From assembly GCA_014896635.1 (NCBI GenBank), contig JADBKA010000073.1, positions 1 through 20,927 of the forward strand: 20,927 nt of DNA. Reading direction: 5' to 3'. Below are positions 9,059 through 16,999 of the stretch, piece after piece (positions within the stretch are counted from its first letter, which is position 1; the number at the start of each line of letters is the position of its first letter). Below the pieces are notes generated by a model. It was not told the DNA's origin, searched no databases, and saw only the letters and a list, made by a program, of their open reading frames with translations. Position numbers and translations under genes: made by a program. Source of the stretch: Ktedonobacteraceae bacterium. Lineage in GTDB: Bacteria > Chloroflexota > Ktedonobacteria > Ktedonobacterales > Ktedonobacteraceae.

Positions 9059-9733
9059 ATGACTGACACCATTCGTATTCTGCTTTGCGAAGATCAGACG
9101 TTGATGCGCCAGGGATTGCGCACGATTCTGGAACTGGAGCCAGGATTTGAGGTTGTAGGCGAGGCTGCCGATGGCAAAGAGGCAGTGCGGCGCTATCACG
9201 AACTACGCGCTCAGCATAACGGACCTGACATCGTGCTGATGGATGTGCAGATGCCAGAGATGAGCGGCGTAGAGGCGACGGCGGCTCTCACGACTGATAA
9301 TCCAGCGACGCGCGTGATCATCCTCACTACCTTCGACTACGAAGACTACGTTTTTGAGGCCATTAAAGCCGGCGCGATGGGATATTTGCTCAAAGACGTG
9401 CCGGCCACCGAACTGCTGGCGACCATTCGCCGTGTGTACGCCGGTGAGCCGTTCATCCAGCCCGGCATCGCCAGCAAGCTGCTCGTAGAATTTGGACGCA
9501 GGGGCCGCTCTTCCGCCGCGCCATCCCGCCAGGGACTGTCGCAGGAACTGAGTCCCCGCGAAATTGAGATTCTCAAGTTACTCGCGGAAGGCGCCAGCAA
9601 TCGCAAAATTGCGGAAAAGCTGGTGCTGGCAGAAGGCACGGTGAAGAATCATGTCTCGAATATTTTAAGCAAGCTTCACCTTGAAAATCGCACGCAGGCC
9701 GCATCCCTGGCTCGCGAGCGCAAACTGCTCTAG
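9059..9733 (+). CDS. NarL/FixJ-family response regulator
   Basis: This 224-residue regulator has a receiver domain with E11/D12, phospho-acceptor D62 in LMDVQMPEMSG, T90 and K112 in LLKDVP. A LuxR-type helix-turn-helix follows (about 162-224, with LSPREIEILKLLAEGASNRK and EGTVKNHVSNILSKL). It should bind DNA as a dimer once phosphorylated by the kinase that follows 50 bases downstream. The ATG at 9059 has AGGAAAG about 9 bases upstream; an ATG 8 bases earlier is out of frame and stops after three codons. Because the pair lies directly behind an ABC-2 exporter, by analogy with other exporter-linked NarL pairs (for example LiaRS- or DesRK-like systems) it probably controls the exporter genes. 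The sequence does not show the target site. Confidence 0.93.
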   Translation: MTDTIRILLCEDQTLMRQGLRTILELEPGFEVVGEAADGKEAVRRYHELRAQHNGPDIVLMDVQMPEMSGVEATAALTTDNPATRVIILTTFDYEDYVFEAIKAGAMGYLLKDVPATELLATIRRVYAGEPFIQPGIASKLLVEFGRRGRSSAAPSRQGLSQELSPREIEILKLLAEGASNRKIAEKLVLAEGTVKNHVSNILSKLHLENRTQAASLARERKLL

Positions 9734-9783
9734 GGCGCCTCTTCAGATTGGAGAGGAAATTGTACATCAGGAGAAGAGAAACA

Positions 9784-11190
9784 ATGCCAGCGCAGATCGA
9801 TATAGAAAAAGATAATACACGCTTTTTTCTCATCTTCAGTCGGGTGCTTCTCGTGTGCGCAATCCTCGTAGGAATCCTTCTCACTGTACAAACCTACGCT
9901 ATTCTTAAAAACCACGCGGTGTACTTGCATGACTGGCGGGGTGCGGCCTGCATTGTGCTGGCAGCAATAGCTTTTTTGCTCTACGCGCTCCCAACACTGA
10001 CTATCTTCAGGCGAACCCGCGATCACTGGCCCTTTCCACTGGCTTATACTATCGGCCTGTGGGGGGCGCTGTATCTTACGGTGATGCTGCTCACGCTCAT
10101 CGACAGAAATTTCCTCTGGGCCTTTTATGTCGTTTTTGCCAGCAGTTTCAGCCTGTTTAAACGGCGCTACGTCATACTCACAGTAAGTGTTGCAGCGCTT
10201 ACGATGTTTGCATTTCAGGATCTGCTGTCCTGGCCGTTGAGTGGAGAGGCGCTTGTGGGCATCATCAGTCAGATTCTGACTATCTCCAGTCTCACTGGTT
10301 TCAGCATGGTACTCCAGCACCTGATCGAGGAGCGTTTTAAGCGCAACGAACTGCTTCGACAACTGGCACACGCCAACGCTGAACTGGAAGAGGCCCACAC
10401 TCGCCTGGCACAATCGGCAGCGCAGGAACAGGAACTGGCGGTTCTGCGCGAACGCACCAGGCTGGCGCGTGAGATGCATGACACCATCGGCCATGCCCTC
10501 GTGCTGATCAGCGTCAAACTCGAAGCTGCTCAACGACTCCGCGAACGCGATCCCGAACGCTGCGACCGCGAACTGGAGTCCACGAAAGAGATTGCACGCG
10601 GCACAATGACGGCCCTGCGTGCATCCATTGCCAACTTACGCTCTCCCGCTCTGGAGCGCGAACATATCTATCACGCGCTCAGTCGTTCAGCCGGGGAACT
10701 GGCGCAGCGCACCGGCTTACACGTCACCTGTGACACTCTAGCACAGACCACGCCGCTCTCCGAACCACTCTCCGAGACGCTCTGGAAAGTGAGCCAGGAA
10801 GCATTTACCAACATCGAAAAACATGCACACGCAAAAAATGTCCATGTCGAGATCAGCCGCCGCGATGAGATGCTGCTCATGCGTATTCATGACGATGGCG
10901 TCGGCCTGCCCCCGGCATTCTGTGATCCCCAGAAAAATCATCCTCACCAGGAACAGGGACACTACGGGCTGCGCGGCATGCTCGAACGGGTAGAAGCGAT
11001 AGGCGGGCATCTCACGCTCCATTCTCAGCCAGGACAGGGAACAACCATTGAAGTCGAGTTACCGCTTCCTACATCCGACCAGCCTACTCCGCTAGAATCC
11101 TTTCAAAAAGTGGAAAAGCAAAGAGAAGAGGAAGAGCGGGAACCTGTGAAATTTAGACAGGAGAGACCAATATGGGCATCGCAGCCTTGA
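9784..11190 (+). CDS. NarL-type sensor histidine kinase (HisKA_3)
   Basis: This 468-residue membrane kinase pairs with the regulator before it. Five or six hydrophobic segments fill the first 190 residues (for example VLLVCAILVGILLTVQTYAI and AACIVLAAIAFLLYALP), so signals are probably sensed in the membrane. A coiled coil (about 180-225) leads to the HisKA_3 box REMHDTIGHAL with phospho-acceptor H232. The HATPase domain has EAFTNIEKHAHA (N box, about 339-350), DDGVG (370-374) and GHYGLRGM (392-399). The ATG at 9784 is preferred because AGGAGA sits 9 bases upstream; an in-frame TTG at 9748 lacks a ribosome site. About 40 charged, low-complexity residues follow the kinase domain, and their codons overlap the next gene by 19 bases. 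Confidence 0.92.
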   Translation: MPAQIDIEKDNTRFFLIFSRVLLVCAILVGILLTVQTYAILKNHAVYLHDWRGAACIVLAAIAFLLYALPTLTIFRRTRDHWPFPLAYTIGLWGALYLTVMLLTLIDRNFLWAFYVVFASSFSLFKRRYVILTVSVAALTMFAFQDLLSWPLSGEALVGIISQILTISSLTGFSMVLQHLIEERFKRNELLRQLAHANAELEEAHTRLAQSAAQEQELAVLRERTRLAREMHDTIGHALVLISVKLEAAQRLRERDPERCDRELESTKEIARGTMTALRASIANLRSPALEREHIYHALSRSAGELAQRTGLHVTCDTLAQTTPLSEPLSETLWKVSQEAFTNIEKHAHAKNVHVEISRRDEMLLMRIHDDGVGLPPAFCDPQKNHPHQEQGHYGLRGMLERVEAIGGHLTLHSQPGQGTTIEVELPLPTSDQPTPLESFQKVEKQREEEEREPVKFRQERPIWASQP

Positions 11191-11819
11191 TCCTGGCTGC
11201 GGGCAGTTCGAGCCGCATGGGAGAAGGCAGGCACAAGCTTTTGCTCCCTCTGGGAGAGCGCCCGGTACTGGTGCATGTGCTCACGGCTGCGCTGACCTCG
11301 CAGGCCAGACCGCTTGTGCTGGTCCTGGGACACCGGGCTGAACAGGTCCTTGCAGCAATAAGGACATACACGACCAGTCCAGACCTGTTAGTTGTGGAAA
11401 ACGCCGCCTATCCCGAAGGGATGAGCAGCTCGCTCAAAGCCGGTCTACGCGCACTGATCGACGGCGAGCAAACGGAACATACACAGTCGCGCCCCATAAG
11501 CGGTGTGATTATTTTGCTGGCTGACCAGCCACTACTCACTGCATCGATCATCGACACGCTTATCGAGACAAAGCGCAGCAGCAGCAAACGCATCATCGCG
11601 CCACTCTACAATGGCAGACGCGGGAATCCTGTGTTGTTCGATGCCAGTCTCTTTCCCGAATTGATGCAGGTGACGGGCGACGAAGGCGGGCGCAGCGTGA
11701 TCGAGCGCCACAAACAGGAGATAGCAACAGTCGAACTGGGAGACGCGGCTGCGCATTACGACGTCGATACGTGGGAAGCGTACCAGCAGGTAGTTGAGCG
11801 ATGGCAGAAAGACCATTGA
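11172..11819 (+). CDS. MocA-like nucleotidyltransferase (molybdenum-cofactor cytidylyltransferase family)
   Basis: This 215-residue protein belongs to the MobA/MocA NTP-transferase family, which in known cases joins CMP or GMP to molybdopterin. Visible are LAAGSSSRMG (8-17, nucleotide-binding loop), the Lys of HKLLLPLG (about 22), GMSSSLKAGL (83-92, MocA-like), LLADQPLL (115-122, metal-binding Asp), and GNPVLFDASLFPEL with GDEGGRS near the end, which is closest to MocA. The ATG at 11172 has AGGAGAG 6 bases upstream and overlaps the kinase gene by 19 bases, so translation is coupled to the kinase. No molybdenum hydroxylase or other cofactor gene is nearby, so the substrate may differ; a sugar-1-phosphate or other small phosphorylated alcohol is possible. 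A GC-rich hairpin follows the stop. Confidence 0.85.
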   Translation: MGIAALILAAGSSSRMGEGRHKLLLPLGERPVLVHVLTAALTSQARPLVLVLGHRAEQVLAAIRTYTTSPDLLVVENAAYPEGMSSSLKAGLRALIDGEQTEHTQSRPISGVIILLADQPLLTASIIDTLIETKRSSSKRIIAPLYNGRRGNPVLFDASLFPELMQVTGDEGGRSVIERHKQEIATVELGDAAAHYDVDTWEAYQQVVERWQKDH

Positions 11820-11837
11820 TTTCAAGCAGAGAATACA

Positions 11838-11870
11838 GCCGGGGCAACCCTTGCGGTCGCCCCGGCGTTT
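11838..11870 (+). terminator. Possible terminator of the exporter/two-component block
   Basis: GCCGGGGC (11838-11845) pairs perfectly with GCCCCGGC (11859-11866) around a 13-base loop, 18 bases after the stop of the nucleotidyltransferase. Only GTTT follows, so the T run is weak. A second 11-bp hairpin at 11905-11940 lies just beyond and may help end transcription between these convergent genes. Confidence 0.45.
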
Positions 11871-11904
11871 GCCAGATTCCTCCTCACTGAATCGCCGGAT
11901 TCGT

Positions 11905-11940
11905 AACTTCCTGCCTTTTCTACGGATTGGGCAGGAAGTT
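11905..11940. repeat. 11-bp perfect inverted repeat spanning the DUF1501 stop codon
   Basis: AACTTCCTGCC (11905-11915) and GGCAGGAAGTT (11930-11940) are exact inverted copies with a 14-base loop that contains the DUF1501 stop (11920-11922). On the plus strand TTTT is formed at the stem end, so it could stop plus-strand read-through. On the minus strand no T run follows. Confidence 0.6.
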
Positions 11941-13182
11941 TTGCGAACCGAAGGAGCCGCCGAGCACATCTTTCGACGAGGCGCCCATCCAGCGATCCAG
12001 CACGGTCGAATAGACCGAGCGGAAATCAATAGTGTATTTCAGATTGCCATTATTATCCAGACTGCTCAGGCTCGGCGGCTCTCCATAGATGCCTCGGTTC
12101 ACAGCGTTGCCGAGCACAAACAGCGGGGCAGCGGTGCCGTGATCGGTCCCCTCACTGCCATTCTCCTCGACGCGCCGTCCGAACTCCGACCAGGTCATCA
12201 CTACAACGTTGTCGGCCTTGCCATGATTGATAAGGTCGGTATAGAAGGCCGAGAGACCTTCGGCGAACGTTTTCATCAACGTAGCATGGGTAGTTTTCTG
12301 CCCGGCATGGGTATCGAAGCCACCAAGTGTGACGTAGCCAACGCGCAGGCCGAGTCCCTGAACAATGGCTTCCGCCAGCACTTTGAGGCCGGCAGCAAAA
12401 GAACTCTTAGGATAGGTAACGCTGGGATGATAGAGTGATTCGGCCTCGCTGAGCTGGCGTCCCCCTTCCTGAGCGTTGAGGGCTGTCGTATCGAGCAAAG
12501 CGGCGTAAGGCGCGGAACGCGGATAGGTATTGTAGAGCTTCATGAGCGCATCCAGGCGCGTCTTGCCATGATCGGATTCAGCAGGATCTGGAGCGATGCG
12601 ATAGTTCTGCACGTTCACCAGTGTCGGCACGGGTTTGCTGATTGAGGCGAGAGCCTGGGCCGTCTGTGTACCAATGTTGAGGGCTTTGAAAGGATGACCG
12701 TCGTTGTCCACCCAGCCAGAGACCAGCTTGCCCAGCCAGCCTTCGCGTCCATTCCCGCTGAGATCAAGCGTCTGCCAGATGTCCATAGCCTGGAAATGCG
12801 AGAGGCTCTGGTTGGGATAGCCCACGCCCTCAACGATGGCAAGATGCCCCTGGTCCCAAAATTTCTTGAGCGGAGCCAGTTCAGGATGGAATGCCAGGCG
12901 GTTGTCAAGATGCAGGACTTCCTTCTCGGAGAGCGCCAGCGTCGGACGCATTTTCCTGTACAACGGATCAGTATATGGCACGACGGTGTTCAGTCCGTCA
13001 TTACCGCCGGCCATCTGGACCACAATCAGCGTGCGATCACCGGCTGCCAGCGAGGCGCGCGTTCCGCCATCGGCGAGGATTTTCGCAGAAGCCACTCCCC
13101 GGCTGAAGATGGATGGCATGATCATGCCGGCTGATACTACTAACATGCCATCTTTTATCATTGCTCTGCGCGATAGTTTCAT
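11920..13182 (-). CDS. DUF1501 family secreted protein (Tat signal)
   Basis: This 420-residue protein begins MKLSRRAMIKDGMLVVSAG, a twin-arginine signal followed by a hydrophobic stretch, so it should be exported folded. The DUF1501 pattern is clear: VVQMAGGNDGLNTVVPY (about 55-70), VEGVGYPNQSLSHFQAMDIW (117-136), GGFDTHAGQ, and MTWSEFGRRVEENGSEGTDHG. These Asp, His and Ser positions resemble the metal-binding fold of the alkaline phosphatase/sulfatase superfamily; its activity is not established. I chose the ATG at 13182 because AAGGAG lies 7 bases upstream and the Tat signal starts there; the frame is open to 13308, but that part only overlaps the DUF1800 gene. The DUF1800 gene is 64 bases upstream, the usual pairing of these two families, so they probably act together at the cell surface. 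Confidence 0.92.
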   Translation of the reverse strand: MKLSRRAMIKDGMLVVSAGMIMPSIFSRGVASAKILADGGTRASLAAGDRTLIVVQMAGGNDGLNTVVPYTDPLYRKMRPTLALSEKEVLHLDNRLAFHPELAPLKKFWDQGHLAIVEGVGYPNQSLSHFQAMDIWQTLDLSGNGREGWLGKLVSGWVDNDGHPFKALNIGTQTAQALASISKPVPTLVNVQNYRIAPDPAESDHGKTRLDALMKLYNTYPRSAPYAALLDTTALNAQEGGRQLSEAESLYHPSVTYPKSSFAAGLKVLAEAIVQGLGLRVGYVTLGGFDTHAGQKTTHATLMKTFAEGLSAFYTDLINHGKADNVVVMTWSEFGRRVEENGSEGTDHGTAAPLFVLGNAVNRGIYGEPPSLSSLDNNGNLKYTIDFRSVYSTVLDRWMGASSKDVLGGSFGSQNFLPNP

Positions 13183-13246
13183 AGCATTGCTCCTTCGTTC
13201 TTTGCCTGCCAGCGATAGCGGCATGCAGCAAGAATCTTCCATTCTT

Positions 13247-14875
13247 TCAATTGAGCTGGTATTCGGGCGAGGCCAGCAAGAGGTAGAGCGTGCCTCTGAC
13301 ACGGCCAAGCGGATAGCTTTTCCCGCTGGTCAGCGTGATCTGCGCTTTGCTTTGATCAGGAGTAGTAAAGTAGGTCACGAGCTGCGCACGACGCGCGGGG
13401 TCAAAGTTGCCATCAAGCAGGAAAGAGGCAAAGTAGTCAACAAAATGTTCAGGTGAGTCGATATGATTGGCGTTGATGATCCCCTGCAAATCCAGCGGCT
13501 TGTAGCTGTAGGTTTTGGTACGGCTCCCGATGAGTAGCAGGTCAATATAATTCAGGCGCGTCATCCATGCCCCGCTGTTGAGCCAGGCGGCGCTGACTTT
13601 ATCGCCCGGCCAGCCAGCCACGTTTGGCGGGTTGAATACCGTCTGGCCCATCACCGTCGTCAGGCCGGGCAGGCTCGCATCTCCCCCCTGCACACCTAAG
13701 GCCCGGTAGGCGCCTACCGTAAACTCGACAGGCGACTTGATGCGGCTACGATAGGCTTTCGCTGAACTGAACTGTGGGGAGAGCAGCAAGGCGCGCATGA
13801 CCTCACCCATATTGTGATTGCTCTTATTATAGGCATCGACAAGCGGCTTGAGGTCATCATTGCTTGGATTCTCATAGGCGAAGAATGTGAAGAGTTTACG
13901 GGCAATAAACCAGGGCGTCGCCGGATGATTTGCCAGAATGCGGACGATATCTTTATAGTCGAAATTGCCGGTCTGTCCCAGGAACGTTTTGGAAAGCGTG
14001 TTGTGATCCTGGGGATAGTATCGGGCAGATGTCTCAAACGGGCGCACATGCCAGCCGGTCAGAGCGGCAGCCGCGTTAGAAACATCCTGCTGTGTGTAAT
14101 GACCGAGACCCAGCGTGAACAATTCCATCAGTTCACGGGCATAGTTCTCGTTCGGCGCATTCTTGCGACTCTTCGTGAGGTCCAGGTAAGCCAGCATGGC
14201 GGGATCGGCAGTAATGCCAAGCAGCAGATTATCGAACGTATCAAAAGCATGCGCACGCAAAAACTGGTTCTGTACAATCATGCGCATAAAATTCTTGCCA
14301 CCTACTTTTGAGAAGCCGCTCGTAAAGTGACCATGCCAGAAGAGTGTCATTTTTTCGAGCAGAGGTCGTTTCGTCCAGGCCATACGCAGGAGCCACCAGC
14401 GCTGTCCATCCTGCGGCTTGTTGAGATCGAGGTTGAGCGTCTTGAGGCGATTCTCCATCTCATCGTCGGGAACCTGCTGGTAGTTGAGAAGCCGGTCTAC
14501 CGCTCCCTGATAGCCCAGAGCCGAGTAGCTCGCCAGTTCATCAGGAGTCGCGCCAAAGCCGGCCCGCCTGAGCAGGTGTCCGATCTGAGCGTTACCGGTT
14601 AACGCACCGGGCGCGGCCATGTTGTGTTGTATCAACTGTTCAACGCCGATAGCCCCGGCAGCCAGCGCCACACCGGCACCCGCCAGGCCAAGCGCCAGTT
14701 TGCGGCGCGATATCCCATGCAATTTGCGTGTGACCCTGCCACCTTGCGCGGAACCGGCGGCTGAGGCGGCATTCCCACTTCCTGCCGGGACAACCGGCAC
14801 TGTAGGTTGCTCTCCGCCAGCCCCGCCAGCATCGCCAGTTCCCCAGGGCATCGTTGGCTGTTCGTGTATATCCAT
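13247..14875 (-). CDS. DUF1800 family secreted or surface protein (Tat signal)
   Basis: This 542-residue protein is the usual partner of DUF1501. Family landmarks are HLLRRAGFGATPDEL (100-114), MTLFWHGHFTSG, NENYARELMELFTLG, WFIARKLFTFF, RALLLSPQFSS, and FNPPNVAGWPG near the C-terminus. The Tat motif SRRKLALGLAG with a hydrophobic core lies at 56-80, so about 50 Gly/Ala/Pro-rich residues, with an EQPTMP/EQPTVP repeat, precede it. That is a long n-region for a Tat signal. The ATG at 14875 has AGGAG about 10 bases upstream, and no better later start exists before the Tat motif. The family's biochemical role is unknown; these pairs are common in planctomycetes, Chloroflexota and other environmental bacteria. 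The 238 bases upstream hold no gene, and no clear promoter was found. Confidence 0.92.
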   Translation of the reverse strand: MDIHEQPTMPWGTGDAGGAGGEQPTVPVVPAGSGNAASAAGSAQGGRVTRKLHGISRRKLALGLAGAGVALAAGAIGVEQLIQHNMAAPGALTGNAQIGHLLRRAGFGATPDELASYSALGYQGAVDRLLNYQQVPDDEMENRLKTLNLDLNKPQDGQRWWLLRMAWTKRPLLEKMTLFWHGHFTSGFSKVGGKNFMRMIVQNQFLRAHAFDTFDNLLLGITADPAMLAYLDLTKSRKNAPNENYARELMELFTLGLGHYTQQDVSNAAAALTGWHVRPFETSARYYPQDHNTLSKTFLGQTGNFDYKDIVRILANHPATPWFIARKLFTFFAYENPSNDDLKPLVDAYNKSNHNMGEVMRALLLSPQFSSAKAYRSRIKSPVEFTVGAYRALGVQGGDASLPGLTTVMGQTVFNPPNVAGWPGDKVSAAWLNSGAWMTRLNYIDLLLIGSRTKTYSYKPLDLQGIINANHIDSPEHFVDYFASFLLDGNFDPARRAQLVTYFTTPDQSKAQITLTSGKSYPLGRVRGTLYLLLASPEYQLN

Positions 14876-15113
14876 ATCCAGACTACTCCTATATCATCCA
14901 GCCTTCTTCCTCACAGAAGGTCATGCGCTATCCCGTGTGTTTCTCCACATCACCTTTTACGCATATCCTACCAGTGAAACTTCAAGAAACTCTCAAGGGA
15001 TTCTCCAGGTTTTCACCAGATTTTTTCGCTCTTCCCGGTGCCTGGAATAAGCAGATGAGTGAGAAGTCTGGCTGAGCGGAGCGCCTGCAAAAAGCGCTGG
15101 TATGCTACTCGTG

Positions 15114-15788
15114 CTACTCGACGTAACTACTCGCCTGGCGCGTGAACATCTCCCAATAGCGACCGCCGGCATGCATCAATTCGTCGTGCGTCCCTTGTTC
15201 GACGATCTGGCCGCGTTCCATCACAATGATCCTGTTCGCTATGCGCGCCAGGGCAAGCCGGTGACTGACGATGATCGCCGTTTTGCCCTGAACCATCTGG
15301 CGAAATACTTCCAGGGCTTCATGCTCTGTATAAGGATCGAGGGCGGCGGTAGGTTCGTCCGGGATGATGAACTGTGCCGTTGAGCGCATCAGCGCCCGTG
15401 CTGCTCGTTGCCTTCTCGCTCTTCTCGCTCACCGTCGCATCTTTCTCTTCGCCTGTCTCCCGGTAGTCCAGCAGTTCAAAGAACGCCGCAGCCCCCAGCG
15501 AGACTTGTTGAAGGAGCGTGGCGTTGCCGATCAATGTGTACAGGCTACGACGAACTTCAAAGACCAGCCCGGCATACAGGGCTACATCGCCTATGGTGAG
15601 ACGATGCTGGAGCGCCCAAAGCACCACAAAGCCATAGGGCAAAGCTGTCCAACTCCACTGAGCAGCGACCAGAAAAGCACTCTGCCAGTTCCCTGCCGGC
15701 GCACGGCTTGCATCTCACTAAACGCGGTCATGAACAGCGAGCACCAGCTTCGCAGAAAATGGTCAGCCAGGCCATACCTGTAAAACTT
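15114..15788 (-). pseudogene. ABC exporter remnant, ATPase core deleted
   Basis: Three pieces of one ABC exporter (fused membrane and ATPase domains, about 600 residues when whole) can be read in order. Piece 1 (15776 to about 15644) reads YGLADHFLRSW, then EMQAVRRQGTGRVLFWSLL, the loop and start of membrane helix 5. One missing base in the A run at 15641-15643 (T run on the coding strand) shifts to piece 2 (15642 to about 15412): PYGFVVLWALQHRLTIGDVALYAGL and the link to the ATPase. Near 15411 the frame changes again and piece 3 (15410-15114) starts at QRAARALMRSTAQFII, just after where the signature LSGG should be, then PDEPTAALDP (Walker B, Leu to Pro), the switch His in IIVSHRLALARI, and a normal end. 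About 130 residues from Walker A to the signature are missing, as is everything before helix 5. It cannot hydrolyse ATP. Confidence 0.85.
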
Positions 15789-15833
15789 TCAAACGGCCAG
15801 CGCCTCCTTTCTTGAATATGATCTTCCAGTCGC

Positions 15834-16790
15834 CTAAACCGTGCGTTCGGCCAGTTCGCTGATGTGCGCGGCCAGGCGACGCAGGCTCTCGCGTAGTTCA
15901 GCGGGCTGACGTACCACGAAAGGCAAGCGCAGCCGTACCAGTTCGTAAGCCAGCCAGTCCAGATCCTCGACAGAGCAGTAGAACCCTACCCCATGTTCCT
16001 CCTGCTCCAGGAGCGCCAGTGCCGGGGGAACTCGCTGCTGCGCCTCTTCCAGCGTCGCCTCCAGCAAAACATTCACTCGCCACGCTCCCGGTGTGCTGGC
16101 AATAGAGCGCAGCACATGTTCCAGGCAATTAAAGCCGGGCGGGCGCGTGAACGTCTCGTCCAGCAGCTCCGCCTGCACCGCGCGATCCAGGCGAAACGTG
16201 CGCAACGCCGCGCGCAGGTGGCAGTAGCCGGTCATGTACCAGAAGCCAGAGCGATAGACCAGACCATAAGGATCGACGCGCCGCTCGGTAATCTCGCCAC
16301 TAAAAGCGCGATAACTCAACAGTACACGCCGCTGCTGCTGAGCGGCAGCGCAGAGCGTCACGACAATCTCATTGCGCGGGATAGAGCCGGATGATGACAG
16401 GTCGAGCACCAGCGCGTCCTGCACCGCTCGCACCTGTTCGCGCAGGCTCTGCGGTAGCACCCGCTCGACTTTCGCCAGCGCGCCCTCTACAGCGGGGACC
16501 GCGACGATCAGTCCCATTTTGCGCGCCGCCAGCAGCCCCAGTGTCAGCGCAAGCGCCTCATCGTCGGTGAACATCAGAGGGGGCAGCTTGAAGCCGGGGC
16601 GCAAGCGGTAGTACCCATAGCGCCCACGCCCGGCTTCCACAGGCATGCCCAGGTCTTGCAGCATGGTAATATAGCGCCGCACAGTGCGCGTATCGACTTC
16701 CAGGCGCGCCGCCAGTTCGGGACCACTGAGCTTCTGATGCGATTGCAGCAGTTCCAGTACGGTCAGCACGCGCGTAGTGGGAAAATACAT
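15834..16790 (-). CDS. WYL-domain transcriptional regulator (DeoR/YafY type)
   Basis: This 318-residue regulator has an N-terminal winged helix-turn-helix (about 5-60; SGPELAARLEVDTRTVRRYI is the helix pair), a connecting helical region, a WYL domain (about 150-215) with SYRAFSGEITERRVDPYGLV and GFWYMTGY in the place of the WYL triad, and a C-terminal WCX-like part. WYL domains bind ligands, and in the mycobacterial PafBC regulators they switch on DNA-damage genes. It is divergent from the ClbS/DfsB-like and AlkX-like genes across 209 bases, which makes those its likely targets. The ATG at 16790 has GAGAGG about 6 bases upstream. A strong promoter (16831-16859) and an inverted repeat over its -35 box suggest self-control. 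It ends 46 bases before the exporter remnant. Confidence 0.92.
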   Translation of the reverse strand: MYFPTTRVLTVLELLQSHQKLSGPELAARLEVDTRTVRRYITMLQDLGMPVEAGRGRYGYYRLRPGFKLPPLMFTDDEALALTLGLLAARKMGLIVAVPAVEGALAKVERVLPQSLREQVRAVQDALVLDLSSSGSIPRNEIVVTLCAAAQQQRRVLLSYRAFSGEITERRVDPYGLVYRSGFWYMTGYCHLRAALRTFRLDRAVQAELLDETFTRPPGFNCLEHVLRSIASTPGAWRVNVLLEATLEEAQQRVPPALALLEQEEHGVGFYCSVEDLDWLAYELVRLRLPFVVRQPAELRESLRRLAAHISELAERTV

Positions 16791-16830
16791 GGCCGCCTCT
16801 CAACAACAGGGTAGCTGTTAATCAGGAACA

Positions 16831-16859
16831 ATTATAACCGCTTTATATGCTATACTCAA
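16831..16859 (-). promoter_or_regulatory. Strong sigma-70 promoter of the WYL regulator
   Basis: On the minus strand TTGAGT (16859-16854) and TATAAT (16836-16831) are separated by exactly 17 bases. Transcription would start near 16824, giving a leader of about 35 bases. The -35 box overlaps a plus-strand TATACT (16851-16856), a possible -10 for the ClbS-like gene, so the two promoters face each other. Confidence 0.65.
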
Positions 16860-16870
16860 GGCAAGTTGAG
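16855..16870. promoter_or_regulatory. Possible operator, CTCAA-N6-TTGAG
   Basis: An exact 5-bp inverted repeat with a 6-base centre (11-base centre-to-centre, one helical turn) covers most of the WYL promoter -35 box and the end of the possible plus-strand -10. A dimeric winged-helix protein bound here could repress both directions. The short half-sites leave room for chance. Confidence 0.35.
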
Positions 16871-16896
16871 CAGATCGTTCGATAGAGTGGCAATCT

Positions 16897-16958
16897 GGAA
16901 GCCGGGCAGCCTTCTGCCAGAGGATCGCCCGGCTCCCAAAATGGTTTACAGCTTTTTT
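16897..16958 (+). other. Long leader hairpin before the ClbS-like gene
   Basis: GCCGGGC (16901-16907) pairs with GCCCGGC (16927-16933), extended by GGA with TCC around a bulged A. A smaller inner hairpin fits inside (16910-16923). A T6 run follows at 16953-16958, 16 bases after the stem, too far for a standard terminator. It lies in the 5' leader of the gene at 17000 and could be an attenuator or an mRNA stability element. Confidence 0.45.
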
Positions 16959-16999
16959 GTTTCCCGATATTTTTCCCTCAAAGAAAGGAGCACTTCATA

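Noticed and set aside
11794..12438. 214-residue open frame on the plus strand opposite DUF1501
   Set aside because: It is antisense to a well-supported gene, and its composition is that of a GC-rich shadow frame.
13247..14875. DUF1800/DUF1501 pair as a new system
   Set aside because: The pairing is widespread and well known as an uncharacterised couple; only the N-terminal extension seems unusual here.
15104..15136. Short repeats of CTACTCG at the end of the ABC remnant
   Set aside because: Three imperfect 7-9 base copies in a small coding stretch are too short and irregular to be an array or attachment site.
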